Assembly: GCA_050084515.1 (NCBI GenBank)
Contig: CM114272.1
Location: 21,142,001-21,206,000 of the forward strand
Length of the DNA stretch: 64,000 nt
Direction: 5' to 3'
Source: Blasia pusilla
Taxonomy: Eukaryota; Marchantiophyta; Marchantiopsida; Blasiales
Each line of letters opens with the position of its first letter. Positions within the stretch are counted from its first letter, which is position 1. The notes under the pieces are model-generated. The model was not told the DNA's origin and made no database searches. It saw only the letters and a list, made by a program, of their open reading frames with translations. The translations under genes and the position numbers were made by a program. This document shows, piece after piece, positions 31,527-42,290 of this stretch.

Positions 31527-32530
31527 ACACCAATTGTGTGGTGCATCCCAAAGGAGGGTATTCACGTGTTGGATCTCTTTGGAGGAATCAACACTAGATT
31601 AGCTGTTGTTTTGCAGGTAGGAGTGCGCGTGCAGTAGTACTTATATGTTGAGATTGATGATATTGTGAGGCGCGCTTCACTTCACTTCACCATGTGGCGC
31701 AGTTACGCCTCCAATTCCTCAACTTGTTGTCTGCATCCGCCATCTAAGGGTACTAGAGTTCCCTACCAAGGGACATTTCATTACTACGGTGAAAGACTTG
31801 GAGCGGGTAGGGATCATAGATTTGGCCATTATTGGTTGGCCAATTGAGTGTTGGACGAGGTAGCGGGATAGTTGACACTCGGTCCAGGTTGTTTTGGGAG
31901 ATGATGCGGATTTTACAACACTTGCACAAGCATCAATTTTATTCTCCAACATATATTATGGAGAATATGTTGATTTTGGGCCATTTGAGGTCCTGCATGG
32001 TGACAAGTGCGCATCAGGTGTACGCTTGGATCGGCCCAGCAGTGATGTTGGATGCGGCGAGTGTAGGTTCAAGAGCACATTGCATGCGTCTGTGGTGGAC
32101 CAACTTGGTGCCATATGAGATATTGTAGAGGGCTTATGCGAGAATGGAGCGCCCCTCCGATTTGTTGGTGGATTCTATTATGGATCCAGGTTATTGATCA
32201 CAGGTAGTGAGGCACGATATTCGACCATTGTTGAGTGTGGTCAACATAATTGGCATGCCACGGAAAGCCTTTCCCACGTTTGTGAGTTTTTCCGCTTCCT
32301 ATTCATTCAATGAGGCCGGGCCTAGCTTGGTTTGGGATGACGAGGTACAACGGTTGGTGGAGCCCAACGCCAATGAACGATAGCAAGCGATGGGATTCTC
32401 AGAGATAGTACCGTCATTATCAGAGGCATCACGACGATATATCTTGGGTCAGGCGATGAACTTGAACTGCTTGACATGGATTATCAGCTCAGTAATAGCT
32501 AAGCAACAACGTTTGAGATTGCAACATATC
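31527..32530 (+). pseudogene. C5 cytosine methyltransferase domain in G2 polyprotein, plus copy
   Basis: Blocks in several frames: VWCIPKEGIHVLDLFGGIN (motif I, DLFGG at 31572-31586), LYVEIDDIVRR (motif II-like), DLERVGIIDLAIIGWP (start of motif IV), RSRLFWEMMRIL, IMENMLILG (motif VI, normally ENV, at 31961-31969), GSRAHCMRLWWTNLV (motif VIII), and SLSEASRRYILGQAMNLNCL (motif X-like, about 32408-32470). The order I-IV-VI-VIII-X is that of ordinary C5-methyltransferases, not the permuted plant DRM order. Next to GWP a short deletion removes the catalytic Cys seen in the minus copy, so this copy is dead. It sits between the protease-side region and RT. Confidence 0.87.
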
Positions 32531-32800
32531 ACAACAGTTGCGTTGGTGAGCCCCATGCCTACCGAGACGGTTGAGGTAGTGGTTGGGGGTGAGACTCAAA
32601 GAGATCAACACACCAGGGGTGATCGAAAGAGACACCCTTGGACTTCTTGGGATGTTTTGCATGTACGGCGAGAGATGGAAGCCACAGCGTCGGTTCCGCG
32701 TACTATACGTGGAGGAGATGAGATGTTGCAGTTGGCTCTAGGAGAGCTATCGAGTGTTGTTATCTGAGATGGGATTGCACCATAGCAACCATCGATACCC

Positions 32801-33170
32801 GTGCCAAACACTCCTATCGTAGTCACGATGGAGATTTGGGAGCCAAATTTGAGCCCTAAGTTGATAGGAGGAAAGTGGCGCCGAATATATAAGTTCCTTA
32901 GGAGTTATAGGAGTTGTTTTGCATTCAACCTCGAGGATTTGGGTACGTTGAAGGGTCTAAGGATCCGCATCGAGTTGTCAAGCGACACGCCAATCTTTTG
33001 GAGACCCTACAAGTACAGTGACATGGAGAGGGCTCTGATTCAGATAGTGGAGATGTCGTATGGAGAGTATACATCTGCCACTATTATGCCCGCCAAGAAG
33101 GATATGCATGGCAACTGGACGGATAGGCGGATGTGTGGAGACTATCAACCTTTCAATCGGCTGTCGTGCC
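32801..33170 (+). pseudogene. G2 reverse transcriptase N-terminal part, plus copy
   Basis: The frame reads LGTLKGLRIRIELSSDTPIF, RPYKYSDMERALIQ, TSATIMPAKKDMHGNWTDRR, MCGDYQPFNR, closely matching the minus copy at 37167-36820. A deletion after ALIQ removes SRSQDLVSAG relative to that copy. It is broken at 33170 by the inserted minus-strand G2 element. Confidence 0.9.
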
Positions 33171-33809
33171 CATATACATCACTGCACAATATACATCGTT
33201 GTCACCGAACACATATACAAACACGCTTGATCCCATGCTAACTCATGGCATTCAAGCAACGAGACAAGAATTACCAAAATATCTCTAATTAAAATAAGAT
33301 CTAATCTCTCTCACAACACTATAGTTTTCACATGTGTGCACTCTCACATGTCTCTCTCAATGTCAAACCAAACCCACTCTCCTAATGAGAGGCTTGGGTT
33401 ACACACACAAGGCAAGCAAGACCATATCTCCACCGCCTCATCCCAAGAGGTTCAACAAAGAGAGAATGAGCTCTCAATCTCTCTCTCTTTGAGGTATACC
33501 CCTCCCCTCTCCCAAGCTCTCTCCATGGTAACCTATGCTCCCAAGTCACCTCCTTGGCTCTTGCCCTAATGTAGGAGGTCAAAGGCCACTAAAAAAAAAT
33601 AGAACCTCGATCATTTACTCAAAATGGTACTAACCTAAAATAGTAAGTTCCTCAATATGGCTCCAAATGAGCCGAAACGAAGGGAAAACCTGCTCTCACA
33701 GGTTTCCCGGGGCCTCAACAAGTCATCCTCAACCTACTAAGCTTGTCCTCCACTACTCACAAAGGCGCCCTACTAGATCTCACCAATCTATCCTAAAAGA
33801 CGTGACAGT
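33171..33809 (-). repeat. G2 3' LTR (rearranged) of the minus-strand copy
   Basis: 33290-33809 matches the right-hand LTR at 46080-46608 (CTCTCACAACACTATAG, GGCTTGGGTTACACACAC, CTATCCTAAAAGACGTGACA). 33175-33285 instead repeats, with divergence, the segment 33825-33940 just inside the element. The left end is therefore rearranged. It lies against the broken RT of the plus copy. Confidence 0.7.
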
Positions 33810-34116
33810 TATCGTGCGCATACAGATCGCTACACAACGTATATCGTTGTCATCGAACACACACACAAACATGCACAATGCCATACTAACTCATGGCATC
33901 CAAACAACGAGACAAGAAGTACCAAAATATCTACAATCACCCCCCTAGCTGGTGGTTAGATCCCTCTAACTCCAAATAGTCATCTATTCCTACCTACCAT
34001 GACATATATCTCTCAGACGCTAAGAGCAAGAAGGCTCATGTGGCCCCATCGTTAGTCGCCTTCTTGTCATAAATGTAACGAACGTAAGTTGGAATAGAGA
34101 ATTACCTACTCTATGT

Positions 34117-34253
34117 ACATCTAGGACACATCCATCATCCATGAGGAATCCTAGTGAGAGATGGCATAAAAAATGCCATATGCATCCTCTCGAACATCCA
34201 TCACAGACTAACTGCACCATGGGCTACACCATGGGCGAAACCACACAACATAC
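34117..34253 (-). pseudogene. PHD-finger-like domain after G2 integrase, minus copy
   Basis: In minus sense: CMLCGFAHG (34253 downward), LVCDGCSRG, an IWH...C block, and WMCPRC (34117-34134). This is the Cys4-His-Cys3 spacing of a PHD finger (Cx2C, Cx2C, x4-H-x2-C, W-x-Cx2C). Small duplications and frameshifts break it; one duplicates GCCCATGGTG. PHD fingers read histone-tail modification. Here the domain follows integrase, the place where chromoviruses carry a chromodomain. Confidence 0.75.
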
Positions 34254-34439
34254 ACCGCAAGCCAGCATGAACTATTGCTAAGCTCGATCAACTGTATTGT
34301 CAATATTCGAAAGATGACATGACGCACAGCTATGCACATCGTCCTTCCAAACCATACCATCGCGTACCTCCAGTAAGAGAACACCGGATGGCAAAATCTC
34401 ACGCACTCTCAAGATGGTGCACCCTGCAGTCATATCCAA

Positions 34440-35390
34440 CGTAGTGGGTGCCATTTGCTATAAGTAGATATAGTCTCCCTGATGAAACCTCCGAATAGTA
34501 GGTCGATAACCACCTCCCCAAATAGTCGCATACCTCAACGTATCCCGATGTTGCACAATCGCCAAGTTCTCAAACGCCATGGGCATCACTCTCCAAAACA
34601 ACTCAGCCCTGTGATAACATGTTCCCATCCATACATCAGGGTCATCAAGGTTCAATACATCACCAATATCTTGACGAATGGCAGTAGGTAAATTTGGCTC
34701 TCAGCCATAAAGCAACAAGTACGGTGAGAAAGACACTAAGGATGCCTGCCTACTAAATCTATATCTCATCGCCAACCACGGCAATTAAAGGTCCCAATCT
34801 CCTAGGTGACCTCTCCACAAGCCATACTTGCATAGTCCTCTCTTCAGCGTCTGCACAACTCGCTCCGCTAGCCCATTCACCTCAGGATGATCTCGCGCAT
34901 TAATACGGTGGTCGATCAGTGTCTGATCACACAAGGCCTGAAACTCCCCACGGAATACTATACCTAAGTCTGTCAACACCTCAACTGGTGTGCCGTAATG
35001 ACTCAACACTTGATCTAGGAAGGCATACACTACTCCCTCACTTGCTTTGTCAGGAAATACAACCAACTCTATCCACTTCAAGAAGTGCTCGACCATCACC
35101 AACACATAACAACTATGACGCTCCGTCAAAGGAAAAGGTCCTGCAAAATCCAAACTCCATCTATAACCTAAATCCATGATTGGAAGTGGATGCAACTGTG
35201 GAGTCAGAGCATTGAACAATACTCAGACTCGATCACACACCATGCATCTGGCAACAAACTGCTGAATGTCAATCTGCATGCCTCGCCACCAATACTGAAT
35301 CTGGAGTAAGCTATACGTTTGCTTCACTCCAAAATGACCCAAATCCTCATGGGCATGACGCACCAAACATGCTCTCTACGAAGGATGAGG
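34440..35390 (-). pseudogene. G2 integrase, minus copy
   Basis: Upstream, near 35370-35225, lie remnants of the HHCC zinc region (HAHEDLGHFG ... CMVC). The core at 35219-34785 has RWSLDFAGPFPL (first Asp), VEVLTDLGIVFRGEFQ (second Asp) and HPEVNGLAERVVQT (Glu of the DDE triad, about 34880). Downstream, FENLAIVQHRDTLRYATIWG and RRFHQGDYIYL form the C-terminal region. All three catalytic acids are visible, although stops interrupt the frame. Confidence 0.93.
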
Positions 35391-35479
35391 CACTACATGC
35401 AGTCAACCATCCTCCCACATTCACAACATATGTGTGCCCTCCCACCGAAACCGTCTAGCTCGCTATAGGATCCGATCCC

Positions 35480-36300
35480 GCTCTCTAGCACCCACTGTGC
35501 TCGTGACCTAGGTACTCCAAGACCACTCCATTGTCGTGAATGTCTCGGCCACCTTTCATCTCCTCACTGGCCTTTGGATCTAATGATTCTCCATCAGACC
35601 TCGCTATCAAAGTCTCAGAAATCTGGCTCTCCATAGCCAACAAGCCCAAATAGGCTGACGCATGCCATCTTGGCACCAACTCCTCATCACTCTCACCATG
35701 CCAACGAGCTCCAGTCGTATCTTGCTAATTCAAGCATGGGTTACGGCTCAAACCATCTGCATCATGGTTGAGCGTCCCATGTCTATGCACCATCTAGAAG
35801 TCATACTCCTGCAACAAAAGAGCCCACTTTGCAAGCTTCCTTGCAAGCTTGACGGACTCCATCAACCACTTAAGTGGCTAATGATCAGTAATGATGGTAA
35901 GGGGATTGCCGAATAGATAACATCTAAAATGTGTGAGAGCCCACACTACAGCCAAGCACTCACCCTCATACTTTGCCTCCGCAGTGTTGTTCGAGCACTA
36001 GCGTAAGCCACCATGAACTCTCTACCATCATCGTCATGCAGGGTGAGCACGGATCCAAGCCCCAACATGCTCAAATCGGTATGCAACTGGAAAGGACGCC
36101 CCCTGATCGGTCTCCTCAATATGGGCGCGGACATCAATCTCTCCTTGAGCATCAGAAATGCTCTCTCTTGCTCATCCCCCCAGTGCCACTCCTGATCCAC
36201 CTTGGTTATCAAGGTTAGCGGCTTCGCAATCAAACTGAAACCCCTTGACGTACTGTCGATAGAAGTTTGCCAATCCCACGAATGCACGAACTCGACTCAC
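35480..36300 (-). pseudogene. G2 RNase H domain, minus copy
   Basis: Minus-frame blocks: AKPLTLITKVDQEWHWGDEQ, GRPFQLHTDLSMLGLGSVLT (first Asp), then ITDHQPLKWLM-like, LAKWALLLQEYDF and HDADGLSRNP near 35930-35750, followed by the linker VPRWHASAYLGLLAM. It removes the RNA strand during reverse transcription. Frameshift at about 35945. Confidence 0.9.
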
Positions 36301-36342
36301 ATTTGCAGGGTGTGGAATGCGTGAAATAGCATTTATCTTTGT

Positions 36343-37167
36343 CTATTGCACACCTAGGCCCCCTAGGTATATCGTATGATCCAAGTACTCAATCTGGTTG
36401 TAGAAGAACTTGCACTTGCCTGGATGTGGCTTCACCTCATGTAACTGCAATCGTCGAAACACCTCCTCTAGATGTCGCTCATACTCCTCAAGTGTGGCAC
36501 TAAACACTACAATGTCATCAATATAACACCTAGCAAAATCCAGACCTGCCAAGATCCTATCCATGACCCTCTGAAACTCATCCGGGGCGTTCTTTAACCC
36601 CAATCGTAAGAACCGCCACTAGTAGAAACAATCCTTCCTCTGAGGATTGATGCCCCAAAATGTTGTCTTCTGCCTGTCCTCCAATCTGATAGGCAGTTGA
36701 TGGTATCTGGCTTGCAAATGCAATGAAGTGAAGACGTTTGCATGCCCGAATGCATCAAAGATCTCCTCAGGGATGGGCATGGCATACCTATCAAACTTCC
36801 TCTGCCGATTGATAGGTCAATAATCTCCACACATTCGCCTATCTATCCAGTTGCCATGCACATCCTTCTTGGCGGGCATGACAGTGGCAGATGCATACTC
36901 TCCATGCGGCATCTCCACTAGTCCTGCACTAACCAAGTCTTGGCTCCTACTCTGAATCAAAGCCCTCTCAATGTCACTGTACTTGTAGGGTCGTTGAAAG
37001 ATCGGTGTGTCCCTCGAAAACTCAATGTGGATCCCTGGACCCTTGAGCGTACCCAAATCATGCATACTAAATGAAAAATAACTCCTATAACTCCTAAGGA
37101 ACTGGTATATGCGGTGCCACTCTCCTCCTGCCAACTTAGGGCCCATATCTAGCTCCCAAGTCTCCAT
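36343..37167 (-). pseudogene. G2 reverse transcriptase, minus copy
   Basis: From 37167: LGTLKGPGIHIEFSRDTPIF, RPYKYSDIERALIQSRSQDL, TVMPAKKDVHGNWIDRRMCG. After a frame change near 36820 come FDAFGHANVFTSLHLQARYH, GLKNAPDEFQRVMDRILAG, then RCYIDDIVVFSATLEEYERH with the catalytic Y-I-D-D at 36514-36525. Few disruptions, so it is among the better preserved domains. Confidence 0.94.
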
Positions 37168-37443
37168 TGTGACTACGGTAGGACTCTCCGGCGCGGGTGT
37201 CGGTGGTTGCTATGGTGCAACCTCGTCTCGGACAATAGAAGTCTCATCTCCACGTGTAGTACTCGGAACCACACTCGATGATGTGGCTATCATCTTGTGG
37301 CGTACCTACAAAACATCCCAAGAAATCCAAGGGTGTCTCTCCCAATCACCCCTGGTGTGTTGATCTCCTTAGGTCTCGTCCCCAACCACTACCTCAACCA
37401 TCTCGGTAGGCATGGGGCTCACCAACGCAACAGCTGTGATCTA

Positions 37444-38372
37444 TCACATCCTCAAACGACGTTGCTCAGCTACTCCTAAGTTGAAAATCCATGTCAAGCA
37501 ATTCAGGTCCATTGCCTGACCCAAGACATGACGTCGTGATGCCTCTGATAGTGACGGTACTGCCGTCACTCCTATGGGGAATCCCATCACTCGCTCTTGC
37601 TCATCGGCGTTGGGCTGCACCAACCTCTCTACTTTTATCATCCCAAACCAAGCCAGGTCCGGCCTCCTTGAATGCATAGGAAGCGGCCTGGATCCAATAT
37701 AGAATCCACCAACAAATCGGAGGGACGCTCCACTCTCGCATATGCCCTCTATAACACCTCGTGTAGTACTAAGTTTTTCCACCAAAGATGCGGGCGATGT
37801 GCTCGTGAATCCACACTCGCCGCATCTAACAACACTGCCGGGTCAATCCATGAGCGCACCTAATGTGCACTCGTCACCACGCGGGACTTTGAATCGCCCA
37901 AAATTCGCACATTCTCCAAAATGTATGTTAGAGAACGAGATTGATGCTCATGTAAATGTGGCAAGATCCCCATCATCTCCCAAAACAACCTAGATCGAGT
38001 GTCAGCTAACATGCTACCTCGTCCAGGACTCGATTGGCCCTAACACGGCCAACCAGCAATGACCAAGTCTATGGTCCCTACCCGCTCCAAGTCCTGCGCC
38101 CCCAACAATAAAATGTCCCTTGGTAGAGAACACTAGTAACCCTGAATGGCGGACGCAGATAACAAGTTGGGAAAACAGAGGCGTAACAGAGCCACATGGT
38201 GAAGTGAAGTGCGCCTTGCAACATCATCAATCTCCACATACAGAAACTGTTGCACGCGCACTCAATCGTGCAAAACAACAGCTAACCCAATGTTGATCCC
38301 TCCAAAGAGATCCAACACCCGAATACCCTTCTCTAGGATGCACCACACAATTCAGGTGGTGTCCAAAGGGGT
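37444..38372 (-). pseudogene. C5 cytosine methyltransferase domain in G2 polyprotein, minus copy
   Basis: About 310 aa between protease and RT. Motif I GIRVLDLFGGINIGLA (DLFGG 38312-38298); LYVEIDDVARR; motif IV DLERVGTIDLVIAGWPC (GWPC 38054-38043, Cys being the expected nucleophile), followed by a TAG (38042-38040) where C5-methyltransferases have Gln, then GQSSPGRGS and ADTRSRLFWE; motif VI ILENV (GAG AAT GTG 37916-37908); motif VIII-like AHRPHLWWKNLV; then QERVMGFPIGVTAVPSLSEA and RRHVLGQAMDLNCLTW (motifs IX/X region). The family transfers methyl from S-adenosylmethionine to carbon 5 of cytosine. About five stops, but every key motif is present and in order. It is unlike host CMT or MET1 in having no BAH or chromodomain. 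Confidence 0.92.
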
Positions 38373-39430
38373 CATAGCAGCACTCCTACCTACTTGGGGT
38401 TCCTTTTTCGTGTCACACTCTGGTGCAAACGTCTCGCTCCATGCAGTTTGCACATGCTCAGTGGCTAAGAGTCGAAGCTCCTCAATCAAGCCCCAAAGAG
38501 GCTCCTCTCCTCCACGGACTGATGCGGCTACCATAACACTCCTCTGCATAGAAATGTCAGGAACGGGAGTATCTTCTGCATGGACATGTCCCTCAATCAA
38601 ATCACTAGGCCAAGTGATGGCACTCCTAAATGCTGTTAAGGTCGCCATCTCTCTTGGCCGTCGCTCGATCACTGCATATGTGAATCGAATGGGTAATGAG
38701 CTAAGGCGCCCATCACTTGACTGCCATCCTAGTCAGTAGGACGCTGATTCCTCCCAGTAATCCAGAGAAAACCCCATCAGGTATAACACTGCTCTACCAA
38801 CCAAGACGTTGTAGGACTCTGCATCAGTCATATCGCCTTGGCTCCCACCACGGACTCATCTGTAGGATGTCCCGGGTGAATCCTCACCACGACCTCCTGT
38901 CGGGTGATATACTATGTGGTACTTGCTCCATCCAAGGATGACTGTATCCAAAATGGACAACGCTCCACATCGGCTCTCGTCAAGCCCAATCCTCTGAATG
39001 ACGTTTTTCCCAACATGAGGGGTTACGCTCCTGAATCGAACAAGACACGTTGCAGACTAAGAGCTCTACCTCTAGGACTCACCAAGTGAAAGACCTCTCC
39101 CCGGTTATTGAGCAACATAATACCACAAGAAACCATGGCACGCTCTATCGCGGGTCTAGCGGGCATCTCGCGCCGTCCTAGCAACTGCACCTGCTATGAA
39201 TCTGACGTGGACGGCCCCAGCACCCGCTCCAAGGGCAGGTCCATCACCTCCTATGCAATCACCTTTGAACATGATGCAGGAACTCCAACTCCACGCTCAT
39301 ATAGCATAGCGGCCAGCCAAAAAACCTCGGCGGGCGTATCTCCCAACGTCATAACATCGGAAGCAGAAAATAAAGGAGCGCGGTACACAACGGTGGCCGC
39401 CTCCAACAACGTGCTTAACACATGCCCCTC
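38373..39430 (-). pseudogene. G2 aspartic protease region, minus copy
   Basis: The minus frame reads GEVFHLVSPRGRALSLQRVL, then FDSGA (39037-39026) and, after a stop, PLMLGK: a retropepsin active site D-S-G-A with the usual hydrophobic lead. It continues with HPGHPTDESVVGAKAI and GSQVMGALAHYPF, also found in plus orientation at 57700-57920. The linker up to the methyltransferase (MIERRPREMATLTAFRSAIT, LIEGHVHAEDTPVPDISMQR) has no recognised domain. Confidence 0.82.
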
Positions 39431-42290
39431 CTAAGCATCAGCAATAGAAGTCATTGCACTCACTTCTCTCATCGCCCTCCGTGCGATGGGAGAAGTGAGT
39501 GGGATAAACCCACCAACAACATCACCAACTCTCCAAGAACTCTGATCAAGACCCATCGATGGGCTCCTCATCGCCTCGAACAACGTGAAAGACTCATGAA
39601 GCCTAGTCTGTTTCCTAGCTTCCCCTCGCTGTGGATCCAACTCTGCAACTGCTCCACGCGTCACAACTTTGGGGGCCTCCATCTGGGCAACCCTGCACAT
39701 CCAACAAGGATCCTCCATATCTCTGGCTACTCCATATGATGTCGATGCCACGAATTCGGCATCAACTAATCTCAATGCCATAGTGGCAATCTGCTCCTGT
39801 AGCTTATGTATCTAAGCAGCCATCCTAGCCTCATGTCCAGCATCTCCCTTGACGCGTCTAGGTGGTGGGACTCTACCTCCTCCACGTGCAGCTCCACCAC
39901 CTTGTCGGGCAACTCTAGCTCCTCGTCCCCCAACGCGACCACCTGGTGCACGATCTCTAGCCCACCCCGGACCGGGCTACTTGCTATGGTGCCCTCTCTG
40001 GCCCTTGGTCCGGTTGTAACTCAGGATGTAAACTGAAACACCTGGCGTGTGTATGACCATACCTTTGACAATAGTCACACTGATAACCTCCTGGTGCAGC
40101 ACCATCTCCTCCTCCATGTTGAGGCACACGTCCATGATCCTGGCGAGTGCAATCATGTTGATGATAGGCTCCACCACATGACCAACAAGTAATCATAGGT
40201 AGTGTCGCGACCCTCATGACCAAACAAGTGCCAAGCGGAACATCGGAACATTAGCGGGCTCACGCTAAGATGGTTTGCGCGTTGGAGTTGTCTCAAAGAG
40301 GAGACAAGAGACGAGACGCGAGCGAGAAGTCGCGTTTCAGATGTGATGGTCGCGACTCAGAAACCTGGACCAAACGCGGAATGAGACTTGAAAGAAGTCG
40401 AGTCTAGGAAGTGGGTCGCCAAAGGAAAGATCCGGATTTGGAACGCCACTTGCGTTTGAGAGTTTCCGACTGTATTTATGGCCATAACTTTTAGCGCCGA
40501 GATGCGTTTGGAGCAAATAAGGGTGCGTTGGAAAGCTTATGGAGAGCCGGTCCAAACGCACCAAAGATCGTTGCAAACGCATAATCAGCGGCCGAGATAC
40601 AACCCGAAAACGACTATAAGTGGAGTCGGGTTGAGGGCCACAATGAAGGGCCCGAACCTCTTTTCCCAAAGGGGAGGGGTTATTGGAGAACCCCAGAAGT
40701 ACTAGTAAGGGGGAAGGTCTCCGAGAGTGCTTGGAACCCAAACCCCACTTTGGGGGCGCCAAGGGGCGGCTCAAGGGCATGGAACGGAACGCGAGTTTGG
40801 GCGTTGGGTTGGAAAACTGCACCAAGTCCATTGAGGCGATTTTAGACATCCTCTTGGATTTCACGCCGCGACTCATTACTTGGGTCTCGGTTCGAACTCA
40901 CACGAGGACCGTTGAAGCAGTTGGGATCGCTAGGCGTGCAAGTGCCGTTTGAGATCCCCTGGACTAACCAGAAGTCTGTTCCAAGTCTTGAAGGACTTGC
41001 CATGTGTTGGGAGCTAGGAACTAAGGAAGGTTGAGCTTGATGAGACGCCGAGTTGAGGACTCGGTGGGTTGGAACGCTTGGTTGGCCAAACCCGACTAAC
41101 GAGTGCGTGTTTGGGTGCAGATCGGCGATGAGTTCGTGACCTACTGAACGCACGCTTCCGCAACACTAAAGATTGACGTTCAAGGAGAGTAGGGGCGCGA
41201 CAGGTAGCTATTGAAGCCGCATATGAAGGCGCATGTCTCTATGGCATGGCCTCCCGATATCCTCCCTGAGCTCATGATACCACAGTCAACCTATCTCGGA
41301 GTCCATGTTGTTGCACAGGTGATGCAGAAAATCGTGATTGCTCTCGCCTAGAGCCCATGGTGGCTACCCTCTCTTCCACCATGTTGCGCTCAATGTTCTT
41401 GGCGGTCCTAAAACAACCCTCAACGTAGGGGAGGTATTCATAAGAAGCACCCCCTCCCGCACTCGTGTCCATAGGGTCCAATTCAACATTGCATACCATG
41501 AGTAGATAGCCTGAGACTCTGTCACCCCCTAAGTGACGTTGATCAACCGGTGCAAGCGAGTGTAAGCCTCACGCAAACTCTCACCCGGGCGCCTCTAGAA
41601 GTCGTGGATGCTCTGCAACTTGTCCGTCCGTACCCCTTCGTAGCTTGCCCTCAACTCAACGACAAACTCAACCAGGGGTTGAACCTGGGACGAACCCGAC
41701 TAGATGGTGCAACTTCTCTAGTGCGAGTGACCACTTCTAAAACATCACTAGTGGAAGAGGAAGTAGCCTCTCGCGACTCCTCCTCCTCATCTTGGAACGG
41801 CTTTGTCCATGACACATAGTGTGAATCATAGTAGAGTTTCCATGCCTCAATTTCTTGGGCATGGTATTGGGAGAACTCATGGTAATCGTCCATGGACGCC
41901 CCCTCTAAATGCTGGAACATACCATTCCATGTTGTTAACGGGTTGAACTCTCTAGAGTTCCTAGCCAGTTGTGAGTCATACCAACTCCTCAACTCCGCAA
42001 TGAAGTCATGTAGCTCTATAGTGCCTACATCATCCAAAAATCTACGCGGTCCTCTATTCTAGTCGTCCATCTCGTATGCCCAACTGGTAGGACCACTCAT
42101 GGATCACTAACATACTCCTCTAGATGCTCCCCCTTGTCTGAAGACGACACAGAAGGAGATCGAGGTGGTCTCTCACGTGGAGACCCTCAAAACCTTGCAC
42201 CACTCCGGGTAAACCCTCCAGAGCTACTCTCAGGTCCACTACCTCGCCTCTCAAAATCCCAAAAGGACGCCATGATGGCCCTCATGCCCC
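39431..42290 (-). pseudogene. G2 gag with two zinc knuckles, minus copy
   Basis: The likely start is at about 42284-42272 (MRAIMASFWDFERR). Blocks: AELRSWYDSQLARNSREFNP, LEGASMDDYHEFSQYHAQEI, WKLYYDSHYVSWTKPF (42037-41651). The frame is then interrupted by a solo LTR (40203-41202). After it come zinc knuckle 1 CWSCGGAYHQHDC (40187-40149, CX2CX4HX3C) and knuckle 2 CDYCQRYGHTHARC with FSLHPEL (about 40087-40030, CX2CX4HX4C). A Gly/Arg-rich part and a helical region (VAEFVAST-like to 39431) follow. The third G2 copy (60751-62640) has the same order. Confidence 0.85.
40203..41202 (+). mobile_element. Family-4 solo LTR, exactly 1,000 bp, perfect target duplication
   Basis: It begins TGTCGCGACCCTCATGACC and ends GTAGGGGCGCGACA. 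Target duplication GGTAG is perfect (40198-40202 and 41203-41207). The termini form a short imperfect inverted repeat (TGTCGCG). No internal coding region. Inserted in G2 gag. Orientation is taken as TG-to-CA as written, with a TATTTATGG word near 40474. A second copy lies at 44421-45417. Confidence 0.9.

Larger units (their letters stand above)
31440..33170 (+). mobile_element. G2 gypsy element, plus copy, 5' part (methyltransferase to RT start)
   Basis: Left half of a plus-oriented G2 element. It starts abruptly after G1 sequence, upstream of the methyltransferase, so its gag and most of its protease are missing. It ends in RT at CGDYQPFNR (about 33170) and resumes in RT at 46609. Confidence 0.85.

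Noticed and set aside
33382-33582. Minus ORF, and its twin at 46187-46387
   Set aside because: Both lie in the G2 LTR; conserved because the LTRs are copies, no protein family.
34458-34655. Chromodomain after G2 integrase
   Set aside because: The residues fit the usual integrase C-terminal block; no chromodomain aromatic cage pattern is visible, and the next recognisable unit is Cys-rich.
37444-38372. Host chromomethylase pseudogene that happened to lie here
   Set aside because: The same domain, at the same place between protease and RT, occurs in the independent plus G2 copy; no BAH or chromodomain and no introns.
40203-41202. DNA transposon with TGTCGCG terminal inverted repeats
   Set aside because: The inverted part is very short, the ends are TG/CA and the duplication is 5 bp, all typical of an LTR; no transposase.
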